Origin: Clostridia bacterium
Lineage (GTDB): Bacteria > Bacillota > Clostridia > Oscillospirales > CAG-272
NCBI GenBank assembly: GCA_017507905.1
Contig: JAFWAA010000008.1
Coordinates: 1 to 49,520, forward strand
Reading direction: 5' to 3'
DNA: 49,520 bases
Shown here: positions 25,230 through 33,609 of the stretch, piece by piece
Layout of the letters: each line of letters opens with the position of its first letter
Numbering within the stretch: the stretch's first letter is position 1
Made by a program: the position numbers and the translations under genes
The notes under the pieces: model-generated
Databases searched by the model: none
What the model was told of the DNA's origin: nothing
The model's input: the letters and a program-made list of their open reading frames with translations, nothing else

Positions 25230-25747
25230 GGACGCGCTCACGCAAGGGAAATCTCCTGGATCTTTCGCTGATCCTTTTGCTCGTCCTTTGCCTTCTGGGC
25301 GTTGGTCTGCGCTGGCGTATGCAGAGAAGGGGAGAGGGCGAGACCGAGCAGATCCCCTGCCGCGTCACGGTTCTGCTGGAGCGTCTTCCTGCAGAGTGGC
25401 CTCGGTGCGTGGAGATCGGGGAGAGGCTGTATTTTGCGGACGGCACGCGCTTTGGCGAGCTGCTCTCGCTGACCGTCCTGCCTGCAGAGCAGCCCTTGAC
25501 CGTCGGGGACGCGGAGGCGCACGTGCCTTGGAGAGCGGATCGCCTTTGCAGCGTTCGCGCCGAGCTTTTGGTCATGGGCACGTGGCAGGAGGGCGTCCTG
25601 CTTCGCGAGGGGGCGTACGCCCTGCCGCTTGGCAGCCGCCTGACCCTCTATTCCTCGCGTGCCGAGTGGCAGCTGCTGGTGCTTTTCGCCGAGCCGCTTA
25701 GCGGGGAGGGGGAGGCGTCTTCCTCCACAGCCCCCTTAAATGGGTGA
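25226..25747 (+). CDS. Single-span protein resembling its DUF4330-like neighbour
   Basis: A 173-residue protein with a basic N-terminus, one membrane helix (about 10-28, LLDLSLILLLVLCLLGVGL) and an extracytoplasmic part with strand-like segments (RVTVLLERLPAEW, GERLYFADGTRFGELLS, LPLGSRLTLYS). The layout parallels the upstream protein (FADGTRFGELLSL here, TTANGATELGRVLS there), so the two may be ancient paralogues. It is coupled to that gene by an ATGA overlap and is the last gene of this group. No function is known. Confidence 0.68.
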   Translation: MRTRSRKGNLLDLSLILLLVLCLLGVGLRWRMQRRGEGETEQIPCRVTVLLERLPAEWPRCVEIGERLYFADGTRFGELLSLTVLPAEQPLTVGDAEAHVPWRADRLCSVRAELLVMGTWQEGVLLREGAYALPLGSRLTLYSSRAEWQLLVLFAEPLSGEGEASSSTAPLNG

Positions 25748-25810
25748 ATTTATGGATAAAATGCACGAAAAATCATGCCGCGCATTGTCAAAATACGCCA
25801 TAATTGACTA

Positions 25811-25839
25811 TTGATTTTCCCAATTGATTTTGGTATACT
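25811..25839 (+). promoter_or_regulatory. Sigma-A promoter of ptsH
   Basis: TTGATT (25811-25816), 17-base spacer ending TGG, TATACT (25834-25839). The leader before ptsH (from about 25846) has a small CCCGAA/TTCGGG hairpin near 25861-25877. Confidence 0.78.
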
Positions 25840-25909
25840 ATATATGGTAAGTAGTATAACCCGAACTTTCCTTCGGGGAAATCGTTAAGAAAATGGAGCG
25901 AAATTTGGT

Positions 25910-26176
25910 ATGATTTCACGCGATGTCACGATCGTTAACGCCAGCGGCCTGCACGCAAGACCTGCAACCTTCTTCATTCAGAAGGCAAATGCGTATAAGT
26001 GCTCGATCTGGATCGAAAAAGAGGATCGAAAGGTCAATGCCAAGAGCCTTTTGGGCGTCCTTTCCATGGGGATCGCCAAGGGAATGACTGTCACTCTGCT
26101 TGCCGACGGGCAGGATGAGGACGCTGCGATCGCCGGCCTTTGCGAGCTGATCGACAGTGGATTTTCTGAAATCTAA
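25910..26176 (+). CDS. ptsH: HPr phosphocarrier protein of the sugar phosphotransferase system
   Basis: Carries phosphate from enzyme I to the sugar-specific EIIA proteins. In Firmicutes it also acts in catabolite repression when phosphorylated on Ser46. The 88-residue protein has His15 in ASGLHARPAT and Ser46 in NAKSLLGVLSMGIAKG, both at the standard positions, so it is HPr and not Crh, which lacks His15. It has its own promoter and lies just before uvrC; enzyme I is not in the window. Confidence 0.93.
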   Translation: MISRDVTIVNASGLHARPATFFIQKANAYKCSIWIEKEDRKVNAKSLLGVLSMGIAKGMTVTLLADGQDEDAAIAGLCELIDSGFSEI

Positions 26177-26284
26177 CAATCGGATAAAGAGTATGGCGGT
26201 GTGTATCTGCGGACAAGGTTTGGTTCGGGGCGCACCGCTATTTCTTTCCGTCAGAAGCACCCGCGCGGTGGGAAAGGAGAGCGA

Positions 26285-28129
26285 ATGGCAGAGAAACGGC
26301 TGACCCGTGAGGCCCTTTTGGAGAAGGCCAACACGCTTCCGCTTTGCGCGGGGGTCTACGTGATGCGCGACCGACAGGGGCGCGTGATCTACGTGGGCAA
26401 GTCGCGCAAGCTCAAGAACCGCGTGTCGCAGTACTTCCAGAACGGCGAAAAGAACCTCAAAACGGCGCGCATGGTGGCGCAGGTCGGGGATTTTGACTAC
26501 TATCTCTGCGACAACGAGATGGAGGCGCTGACGCTGGAGAATACGCTGATCAAGCAGTACACGCCGAAATACAACATTCGCCTTAAGGACGCCAAGTCCT
26601 ATCCCTATATCCGCCTCTCGGAGGGCGAGTATCCGCGCCTGCAGATGACCCGTCAGCGAGAGAAGGGGAAGGGGCGCTATTTCGGCCCTTATTCGGGAAC
26701 CTCCACGGCCTATGCGCTGATCGAATGGATCAACCGCAGTCTGCGCCTGCCCACCTGCTCACGCGTCTTTCCGCGCGATATTGGCAAGGGGCGTCCCTGC
26801 ATCTACTACCAGATGGGGCGGTGCATGGGCGTTTGCACGGGGGGCGTTTCTCCCGAGGAATACGCCGCCTCGGTCCGTCACGCCGTCGATATTCTTGGCG
26901 GCAAGGGGACGCACGTGCGGCGCACGCTTGAGGAGGAGATGCTCCGCCTTGCGGAGGAGGAGCGCTACGAGGCGGCCGCGCGCTGCCGCGATACCATTCG
27001 CGCACTTGACGCAGTGGGAGAAAAGCAAAAGGTGGTGGCCGACGCCTCCGCCGAGCAGGACGTGATCGGGCTTTACAGCGACGAGCTTTGCTCCTGCGTG
27101 TCCGTCTTTTACGTCCGCTCGGGCGTGCTTCAGGACAAGGCCGAGTTCCTCTTTGGAGCGGAAAGCCTGCTGGATCCCGAGGATCTGAGCGCGTTTTTGT
27201 GCGAGCATTACCGCTTGCGCGAGTATATTCCGCCAAAGATCCTGCTTTCGGTTCCCCTCGATGCGGAGGAGACCGAGCTGCTCTCGCGCTATCTGAGCGA
27301 GCTTGCGGGGCATCGGGTCACGGTGCGCGTTCCCGAGAGGGGAACGCTGCGCACGCTTTGCGAGATGGTGGACAAGAATGCCGCCGAGCAGGCCAAGCGC
27401 TACAAGATCAACACCGAGCGCACCGAGGGAACGCTTGCACGCCTTTCGGAGCTTCTGGGGCTTGAGACCTATCCCGTGCGGATCGAGGCTTATGATATTT
27501 CCAATCTCGGCAAGGAGCATCTCACGGCGGGCATGATCGTCTGCCGCGAGGGAAAATTCTCCAAGGCCGACTACCGCAGCTTCTCCATTCGCTCGGTGGT
27601 GGACGGAACCGACGACTACGCCTCCATGCGCGAGGCGCTCTGCCGCAGAATGGAGCATCTGCAGGATAGCGAGGGCTCCTTTGCCGAGCTTCCCGACCTG
27701 ATCCTTCTGGACGGAGGACGCGGACACGTGGCCACCGTCAGAGAGGTGCTTGCCGAGAGAGGGATCTCGGTGCCCGTCTTTGGCATGGTCAAGGACGATT
27801 TTCACAAGACGCGTGCGCTCTGCACCGACCGCGAGGAGATCGCGATCGCCAGAGAGCATGAGGTCTACTCGCTGATCTATCGGATCCAGGAGGAGGTCCA
27901 CCGCTTTACGGTCAGCCGTATGGAGAACGCCAAGCGGCGCACGGTCAAGACCTCGGCACTGACCAAGATCCGCGGCATCGGTGACGCCAAGGCGAAAAAG
28001 CTGCTTCGCGCCTTTGGCGGAATGGCCGGCGTCAAGCGCGCCACCGAGCAGGAGCTTTCGGCCGTCCCTGGCATCAGCCGAAGCGATGCACACGAGATCC
28101 GCCTGTATTTTGACGAAGGCAAGAAATAA
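26285..28129 (+). CDS. uvrC: Excinuclease ABC subunit UvrC
   Basis: Nuclease that makes the two cuts on either side of a DNA lesion in nucleotide excision repair, after UvrA and UvrB have found it. The 614-residue protein has the N-terminal GIY-YIG domain (AGVYVMRDRQGRVIYVGKSR), the UvrB-binding UVR motif in the middle (EEERYEAAARCRDTIRAL), the RNase H-like C-terminal nuclease (AYDISNLGKEHLTAGMIV, LILLDGGRGH) and a helix-hairpin-helix end (IRGIGDAKAKKLL). The ATG at 26285 follows AAAGGAGA. The rsmD gene starts 31 bases later; uvrC may lead this five-gene operon. Confidence 0.96.
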   Translation: MAEKRLTREALLEKANTLPLCAGVYVMRDRQGRVIYVGKSRKLKNRVSQYFQNGEKNLKTARMVAQVGDFDYYLCDNEMEALTLENTLIKQYTPKYNIRLKDAKSYPYIRLSEGEYPRLQMTRQREKGKGRYFGPYSGTSTAYALIEWINRSLRLPTCSRVFPRDIGKGRPCIYYQMGRCMGVCTGGVSPEEYAASVRHAVDILGGKGTHVRRTLEEEMLRLAEEERYEAAARCRDTIRALDAVGEKQKVVADASAEQDVIGLYSDELCSCVSVFYVRSGVLQDKAEFLFGAESLLDPEDLSAFLCEHYRLREYIPPKILLSVPLDAEETELLSRYLSELAGHRVTVRVPERGTLRTLCEMVDKNAAEQAKRYKINTERTEGTLARLSELLGLETYPVRIEAYDISNLGKEHLTAGMIVCREGKFSKADYRSFSIRSVVDGTDDYASMREALCRRMEHLQDSEGSFAELPDLILLDGGRGHVATVREVLAERGISVPVFGMVKDDFHKTRALCTDREEIAIAREHEVYSLIYRIQEEVHRFTVSRMENAKRRTVKTSALTKIRGIGDAKAKKLLRAFGGMAGVKRATEQELSAVPGISRSDAHEIRLYFDEGKK

Positions 28130-28160
28130 CCAAGAAAGAACGAGAAGGGGGAGATAGGGT

Positions 28161-28742
28161 ATGATGCGTATCATTACCGGAAAAGCGCGCGGCGTAAGGC
28201 TTGCCACGCTTGCGGGCGAGGCCACGCGGCCAACCTCGGAGCGCGCCAAGGAGGCGATCTTTTCCATGCTGCACCTTTCGGTTCAGGGCGCGCGTGTGCT
28301 GGATCTCTTTGCGGGATCGGGGCAGATGGCGCTCGAGGCACTCAGCCGCGGAGCGGCGTACGCTCTGCTTTGCGACTTCTCTCGGGAGGCGATGGCGGTG
28401 ATCCGCTCCAATCTGGAAAAGACCCGTCTTTCCCCAATGGCCGAGGTGCTTTGCCTGGACCACGCCGCCTGTCTGCAACGGATACGGCCCGACGAGCGAT
28501 TTGACCTGGTCTTTTTGGATCCCCCGTACGCCAAGGGGCTGATCCCCGATGCTCTGCGTCGCCTTACGGAGCGCGGTCTTCTTGCCGAGAACGCCACGCT
28601 GGTCTGCGAGAGCGCAGATTTTGACGACGTGCTTTCGGGAGACGGTGCGCTTGCCTCGCGCTTCACGGTCCTGAAGCAGGTGCGCTACGGCATCGCCTGC
28701 GTCACGCTGCTCCGCTATGACGGAGAGGGAGGTGCCGCATGA
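28161..28742 (+). CDS. rsmD: 16S rRNA (guanine-966-N2)-methyltransferase RsmD
   Basis: Methylates G966 of 16S rRNA in the 30S subunit with S-adenosylmethionine. The 193-residue protein begins MMRIITGKARGVRL and continues TRPTSERAKEAIFSML, the family opening. The cofactor loop is VLDLFAGSGQMALEAL, and the catalytic N6/N2-type motif DPPY is in LVFLDPPYAKG. The third loop residue in AGSGQM differs from the common AGSGAL or AGTGAL. The stop overlaps the coaD start by 4 bases, the classic rsmD-coaD pair. Confidence 0.94.
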   Translation: MMRIITGKARGVRLATLAGEATRPTSERAKEAIFSMLHLSVQGARVLDLFAGSGQMALEALSRGAAYALLCDFSREAMAVIRSNLEKTRLSPMAEVLCLDHAACLQRIRPDERFDLVFLDPPYAKGLIPDALRRLTERGLLAENATLVCESADFDDVLSGDGALASRFTVLKQVRYGIACVTLLRYDGEGGAA

Positions 28743-29218
28743 GCCTGGCGATCCTTCCGGGAAGCTTTGATCCCATGACGCTCGGTCATCGCGCGCTGGC
28801 CAAAGAGGTGGCAGAGCAATACGACGAGGTCGTGGTGGCCGTGATGATCAACCGCGACAAGACCTATCTGTTCCCGCTCGAGGAGCGCGTCCGCCTTGCC
28901 GAGCTGACGCTTAAGGGGATCCCCAACGTTCGCGTGATCGCAGACGAGGGAATGCTGATCGATCTGTTTGACCGCCTTGGTGCCGACGCCGTCTGCAAGG
29001 GCTGGCGAAACGGGGAGGATCTGGCCTACGAGGAGAGCATGGCCGAGTGGAACCGCGCGCACAATCCGCGCTTTGTCACGAGGCTCTTTCCCGCAAAGGA
29101 AGCGTGGGAGGACTGCAGCTCGACGCGCGTGCGGGAGCTTTTGCAGACGGGGGGCGACCTTTCCTCTCTTCTTGCTCCCGATGCATATTCCTATCTCAAG
29201 GAGAAACAATACGTATAA
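28739..29218 (+). CDS. coaD: Phosphopantetheine adenylyltransferase CoaD
   Basis: Catalyses the fourth step of coenzyme A synthesis: 4'-phosphopantetheine plus ATP gives dephospho-CoA. The 159-residue protein has the nucleotidyltransferase opening LPGSFDPMTLGHRAL (TxGH motif), the middle part GADAVCKGWRNGEDLAYE with NRAHNP, and the C-terminal SSTRVRELL in place of the usual (I/S)SSTxVRE. A coenzyme A pathway gene shares the window with an Sfp-type transferase that uses coenzyme A. The ATG overlaps rsmD (ATGA). Confidence 0.94.
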   Translation: MSLAILPGSFDPMTLGHRALAKEVAEQYDEVVVAVMINRDKTYLFPLEERVRLAELTLKGIPNVRVIADEGMLIDLFDRLGADAVCKGWRNGEDLAYEESMAEWNRAHNPRFVTRLFPAKEAWEDCSSTRVRELLQTGGDLSSLLAPDAYSYLKEKQYV

Positions 29219-29232
29219 AGGAGGACACGGGT

Positions 29233-29883
29233 ATGCGACTTCCCAAATCCAACCGTTCTTTGCTTTGGCAAACGCTCGTCTTCGCCCTTTTCGGCGTGGG
29301 CGTGGGTGTGCTTCTGATCGCGCTTCCTGCCGATCTTCTTCTGCGCCTGGCCTTTGTGATCGTGGGCGCGCTGACCGTCCTTACGCAGATCCCAGGCGTT
29401 CTTTCGGGGCTTTTGCATTTCTCCGAGCGCGGAGGAAAGCTCTTGCTCTTTTCCTCGCTGATCTCGACCGCGCTTGGCCTTGTGATGCTCTTTTATCCTT
29501 CCGCGCTTTTGTCGGTCCTGCTCGGCGTGTATCTGATCGTCCTGCCCCTGATCCTGGTTCTGACCGACGGGGATAAGCGCACGCGTCTGCAAAAGGAGCT
29601 GCCCCGCATGATCCTTGGCGTGGTTCTGGTGCTGATCGGCCCTGCCGCGATTTTGGATCTGCTCTTTGACGTAGCGGGCTGGGTGATCCTCGTGCTGACG
29701 CTGGTCTATACCGCTGTTACGCTGCTTGCCGCAAGACGCCGCACCGAGCGCGCACACGTCACGGGGAACCGCATTTTTGCGGACACCGACGGGGACGGAA
29801 GCATTGACACGGTGTACCTTGATACGACGGGGGACGGCCGTGCAGATACGGCAACCCATTACAGAGAGAACGAAAAATCATGA
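29233..29883 (+). CDS. DUF308/HdeD-like membrane protein with C-terminal calcium-loop repeats
   Basis: A 216-residue protein. Residues 11-165 form six hydrophobic helices with the spacing of the DUF308 (HdeD) family. The tail (about 180-216) has two EF-hand-like loops, DTDGDGSIDTVYLD and DTTGDGRADTATHY, of the kind seen in dockerins and thrombospondin type 3 repeats; each offers Asp at positions 1, 3 and 5 or similar. This suggests that the tail binds calcium. GGAGG lies 8 bases before the ATG, and the stop overlaps the next start (ATGA). Function unknown. Confidence 0.75.
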   Translation: MRLPKSNRSLLWQTLVFALFGVGVGVLLIALPADLLLRLAFVIVGALTVLTQIPGVLSGLLHFSERGGKLLLFSSLISTALGLVMLFYPSALLSVLLGVYLIVLPLILVLTDGDKRTRLQKELPRMILGVVLVLIGPAAILDLLFDVAGWVILVLTLVYTAVTLLAARRRTERAHVTGNRIFADTDGDGSIDTVYLDTTGDGRADTATHYRENEKS

Positions 29884-31307
29884 ACCGATATAAAAAATTA
29901 GCGTCCAATACCGTGATCCTCGGCATCGGGACCTTTGGCTCAAAGCTGCTGGTCTTTTTGCTGATGCCCTTTTACACGGCCATGCTCTCCACCGCGGAGT
30001 ACAGCACGGCCGAGCTGATTACGAGTACGGCAAATCTGTTGATCCCCGTGGCCTGCGTGGGCATCAGCCAAGGGATCTTCCGCTTTGCGGCAGACCGAGA
30101 GAGCGACAAGGAGGCGGTCTTCTCCTCCTCCGTGGCCCTTCTGCTCGGCGGAAGCGCAGGATTTTTGCTTTTGTCGCCGCTTTTGACGCTGGCGGACTAT
30201 TTTACGGGCTATACCGTCCTGATCGTGGCCTACGTGCTATCGGCCAACCTGCAGGCGGTCTGCGCGCAGTACGTCCGCGCGGTGGATCGCACGCGCCTTT
30301 TTGCCCTGCAGGGAACCTTTAATACGCTGGTCACGGTGGGGTGCAACATTCTGTTTCTGGCCGTCCTTGAGCTTGGCGTCACGGGATACGTGCTGTCGGT
30401 CATCATCGGCAATCTGCTCACCACGCTGCTCCTGATCCTCACGGCAGGGCTGTGGAGGGTCTTCCGCCCCTCGCGGATCAAAAAGGAGCTGATCCTGCAG
30501 CTGCTTCGCTTCAGCCTTCCGCTGATCCCCACCACCGTTTGCTGGCTGATCACCGATCTTTCGGACCGCTATATGGTCACCTATTTCTGGGGGGACAGCG
30601 TCAACGGCGTTTACTCGGCGGCCTACAAGCTCCCCACGGTGGTCAATCTGGTCGCGGGCATCTTCCTGCAGGCCTGGCAGTTCTCGGCGGTGGCCGAATC
30701 GGCCGACCAAAAGACCTGCTCTGCCTTTTATACCAAGGTGTTCGGCGGCTTTTTGTCGGTCATCTCGATCGGAAGCGCGGGGCTGATCCTTGGCTCGGAG
30801 CTGTTGTCCGAGCTGCTGCTCAACACGGCCTACCACGGAGCAAAGACCTATATTCCCACCCTGCTTTGTGCGGTGGCGGTGGAGGCTGCGGTCTCCTTTT
30901 TGGCCTCGGTCTATCTCGTGCGCAAAAAGAGTATGCATTCCTTCCTGACGGCCGTTCTGGGCACGGTCCTCAACGTACTGCTCAATCTGCTTCTGATCCC
31001 ACGCATGGGGGCGCTCGGTGCGGCGATCGCCACGCTGGCGGCCTATTGCGCGGTCCTTGCGGTCCGCATGATCGACGTGCCCCGCATCCTGCCCTTCCGC
31101 TTGCACCTGCCAAGGCTTTTGGCAAGCCTGCTTCTGCTCTTTGCCTCGGCGGCCTTTATGACGGCGGACGGCGCGTGGCGGTATATTCCCGTGAGCCTTC
31201 TGACCTTGGCGATCACGGCGATCAACGCGCCCGACCTTCTGCGCGCGGCACGGCAGATCCTGCGCCGCGAGACAAGGGAGCCCGCTTCCGCAGATGCGGA
31301 GGAATAA
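29880..31307 (+). CDS. Oligosaccharide flippase family protein (Wzx/MATE-like)
   Basis: Moves lipid-linked sugar units across the cytoplasmic membrane. The 475-residue protein has 12-14 hydrophobic helices. The start MNRYKKLASNTVILGIGTFG with SKLLVFLLMPFYTAMLSTAEY is typical of polysaccharide flippases, as is PLIPTTVCWLITDLSDRYMV in the middle. The short cytoplasmic tail is charged. It is the last gene of the uvrC-rsmD-coaD-DUF308 operon and overlaps the DUF308 gene by 4 bases. It could serve the same glycan as the ligase-like protein at 22.9-24.8 kb, but no direct evidence links them. Confidence 0.86.
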   Translation: MNRYKKLASNTVILGIGTFGSKLLVFLLMPFYTAMLSTAEYSTAELITSTANLLIPVACVGISQGIFRFAADRESDKEAVFSSSVALLLGGSAGFLLLSPLLTLADYFTGYTVLIVAYVLSANLQAVCAQYVRAVDRTRLFALQGTFNTLVTVGCNILFLAVLELGVTGYVLSVIIGNLLTTLLLILTAGLWRVFRPSRIKKELILQLLRFSLPLIPTTVCWLITDLSDRYMVTYFWGDSVNGVYSAAYKLPTVVNLVAGIFLQAWQFSAVAESADQKTCSAFYTKVFGGFLSVISIGSAGLILGSELLSELLLNTAYHGAKTYIPTLLCAVAVEAAVSFLASVYLVRKKSMHSFLTAVLGTVLNVLLNLLLIPRMGALGAAIATLAAYCAVLAVRMIDVPRILPFRLHLPRLLASLLLLFASAAFMTADGAWRYIPVSLLTLAITAINAPDLLRAARQILRRETREPASADAEE

Positions 31308-31324
31308 GAAAACGCAAAACAAGA

Positions 31325-31358
31325 GACCCGTCTCGATGATCGAGACGGGTCGTTTTTT
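31325..31358 (+). terminator. Terminator after the flippase gene
   Basis: An 11-bp stem GACCCGTCTCG (31325-31335) with CGAGACGGGTC (31341-31351), then a G and six T. It lies between convergent genes. Confidence 0.9.
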
Positions 31359-31360
31359 GT

Positions 31361-32827
31361 TTATACGGTGGGCAAAAGGGCTTGTCCCTCCTCCAGAAGG
31401 ATCTCTCGCTCCGAGAAGGGAACGCGCTCGCCCTCAATGAGCTGGTAGGTCTCGTGCCCCTTTCCGGCAAGGACGAGGAAGTCTCCCTCGCGGCAGAGGC
31501 GTACGGCCTCGCGAATGGCTTGCTCGCGGTCGGGAATGGCAAAGTAGGGGGTACGCGTGCCGAGGAAGGCCGAGGAGATCTCAAAGATGATCTTCATGGG
31601 ATCCTCGCGCCCGGGGTTGTCCGCGGTCAGCACGCAGAGATCGGCAAGCTCTGAGGCCGCCTCACCCAGCTGTACGCGGCGCAGCTGCGTGCGCTCGCCG
31701 ACCGAGCCAAAGAGGCAGATCAGGCGGCGGGGCTTATAGGCGCGCAGGTCGGAGAGAAGACGCCGCAGGCTTTCGCCGTTGTGGGCGTAGTCCAAAATCG
31801 CGGTCGCTCCCGAGGGAAGGGGAATGCACTCGGCGCGTCCCTTGACGCTTGCCTTGCGCAGGGCGGCGCAGGCCTTCTCCAAGGGAATACCGAAGGACGC
31901 CTTGGCCGTGGCGATGGCGAGCAGGGCGTTCTCCACCTGCATCGAGCCGAGCAGGGGAAGGGCACAGAACGCCTTTTTCTTGCCTTCCCGTACGGTGAAG
32001 GAAATGCCAAGCTGACCGTCCTCCTGCCAAAGCGAGAGAGCGTCGGCATACAGGTCGGCGGAGGGATCCTCGCAGGAGCAGGAAAGCCTTTCCTGGATGG
32101 CAGAGCCCTCAAGCACCTCGGCGGCGTGGGGGGCGTCCTTGCTGTAAAGCAGACGCGAGGCGGAAAATTCGGTAAACAGTCTCCGCTTAGCGGCGATGTA
32201 ATGGGCAAGATCGGGATGCTCCGTGGGGCTGATGTGGTCGGGGTAGAGGTTGGTAAAGAGGACCGAGTCAAAGCAAATGCCGTCGGCACGGTACTGCATA
32301 AGCGCCTGCGAGGAGACCTCGATCACGGCGGCCTCCATGCCTGCCTTCTGCATCTCGCGAAGCGTGCGCTGAAGGGTCATGGCGTCGGGGGTGGTGTTGG
32401 TCAGCTCGCGCTCCGTATCGCCAAACTGCACGCCGTTGGTGCCCACGTAGCCGCAGGACATGCCACTTTCCAACAGGATATGGCGCAAGAGGCACGCGGT
32501 GGTGGTCTTTCCCTTGGTACCCGTAATGCCGATCACGCGGAGCTCGCGCGAGGGATTGCGGTAGAAGGTGCAGGCCAGGTGGGCAAGCGCCTCTCTCGTG
32601 GAGGGAACGGTCAGAATGCGTGCGTCGCTCGGCAGATCGAGCGGACGCTCGGCAACAAAGATGCGGCAGCCCTTTTGGTAGGCGGTGGCGGCAAAATCGT
32701 GTCCGTCCGCGCGTGCGCCGCGAATGCAAACGAAGATCGCGTCGGCCGAGGCCTCGTCGGCACGCTCGGTGACGGTGCGAATGCCCTGCGTGGGGAGAAG
32801 TCCGCTGAGAAGAAGATCCGCTCTCAT
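31361..32827 (-). CDS. MurE-like Mur ligase (UDP-MurNAc-dipeptide:amino acid ligase family)
   Basis: Adds an amino acid to a UDP-MurNAc peptide or related carrier, using ATP. The 488-residue protein has the three Mur domains: an N-terminal UMAG domain, the ATP loop GITGTKGKTTT (101-110), the probably carbamylated lysine K214 in YIAAKRRLF, and the C-terminal GKGHETYQ. Two family positions deviate. The meso-DAP motif DNPR reads DNPG (403-406), and the usual EVSSHAL reads EVSSQAL. It may be an alternative MurE with another substrate. The ATG overlaps the racemase stop by 4 bases and the gene is not in a division cluster, so it may be a second MurE. Confidence 0.82.
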   Translation of the reverse strand: MRADLLLSGLLPTQGIRTVTERADEASADAIFVCIRGARADGHDFAATAYQKGCRIFVAERPLDLPSDARILTVPSTREALAHLACTFYRNPSRELRVIGITGTKGKTTTACLLRHILLESGMSCGYVGTNGVQFGDTERELTNTTPDAMTLQRTLREMQKAGMEAAVIEVSSQALMQYRADGICFDSVLFTNLYPDHISPTEHPDLAHYIAAKRRLFTEFSASRLLYSKDAPHAAEVLEGSAIQERLSCSCEDPSADLYADALSLWQEDGQLGISFTVREGKKKAFCALPLLGSMQVENALLAIATAKASFGIPLEKACAALRKASVKGRAECIPLPSGATAILDYAHNGESLRRLLSDLRAYKPRRLICLFGSVGERTQLRRVQLGEAASELADLCVLTADNPGREDPMKIIFEISSAFLGTRTPYFAIPDREQAIREAVRLCREGDFLVLAGKGHETYQLIEGERVPFSEREILLEEGQALLPTV

Positions 32828-33609
32828 GCCTTCACCTCCTCTGCGTCCGCAGAACGCTTGGAAGCGGGCTCGTCCGCCGATCCGCCGAGAAGGGGATCGG
32901 TAAAGCCGACGGGCTCCTTGCCAAGACGGAGAAGCGTGCTAAAGGCCAGCACCTCAAGCGCGTCCAGAAAATGCTCGGGGTGGGCAAGACGGGGCTTGAG
33001 CAGGGAAAGCTCGGTGCAGCCAAGCACCAAGCGCTCACAGCCGCGCGCCAGCATGGCGGAGGCAATCCTCTCGAGTGCTTCGACGCTTGGCTCGCGGTTC
33101 TGCTTGAGCTTCTCGTAGATCAGGGAGGAAAGCGCGTCCTGCTCCTCCTTCGCGGGAAGAACGCAGGTAAGACCGTATCGGCGGCAGATGCGCTCGTAAG
33201 CGCCCGAGGAGGCGGTTCCCTCCGTGGCGAGCAGTCCAAAGCGGCGAATGCCTGCCGAGGAAAGCGTCTTTACGGTCTCCTCAATGATATTGATGATGGG
33301 CAGGGAGCTGCCCTTTTGCAGACCGTCGTAGAAATAATGCGCGGTGTTGCAGGGGATCACCAAAAGCTCGGCACCTGCGCGAGCCAAGCGCTCGGCCTCC
33401 TCGAGCATAACGGGCAGGGGATCCTCCTGGGACCGTCCCAGAATGAAGGCGGTGCGGTCGGGTGTGCTTGCGCGGCTGCTGACGATCATATCCACGTGAT
33501 CGGCGTCACGCGCGGCACGGGTGTGCGCGGTCAAAAGCTGGCAGAAGTAGAAGGTGGACATCGGACCAAGTCCGCCCAGCACGCCGAGAAGGGGAGTTCT
33601 TTTGTTCAT
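32824..33609 (-). CDS. Aspartate/glutamate racemase family protein
   Basis: Cofactor-independent racemase interconverting L- and D- forms of an acidic amino acid. The 261-residue protein has both catalytic cysteines in context: C87 in VIPCNTAHYF and C198 in LVLGCTELSLL. The N-terminal GVLGGLGPMST is typical of aspartate racemases. The ATG at 33609 follows GGGAGG and shares a base with the stop of the upstream gene (TGATG); a GTG at 33612 is also possible. The C-terminus carries an extra Ser/Asp/Glu-rich tail (about 238-261). It probably supplies a D-amino acid to its operon partners. Confidence 0.87.
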   Translation of the reverse strand: MNKRTPLLGVLGGLGPMSTFYFCQLLTAHTRAARDADHVDMIVSSRASTPDRTAFILGRSQEDPLPVMLEEAERLARAGAELLVIPCNTAHYFYDGLQKGSSLPIINIIEETVKTLSSAGIRRFGLLATEGTASSGAYERICRRYGLTCVLPAKEEQDALSSLIYEKLKQNREPSVEALERIASAMLARGCERLVLGCTELSLLKPRLAHPEHFLDALEVLAFSTLLRLGKEPVGFTDPLLGGSADEPASKRSADAEEVKA

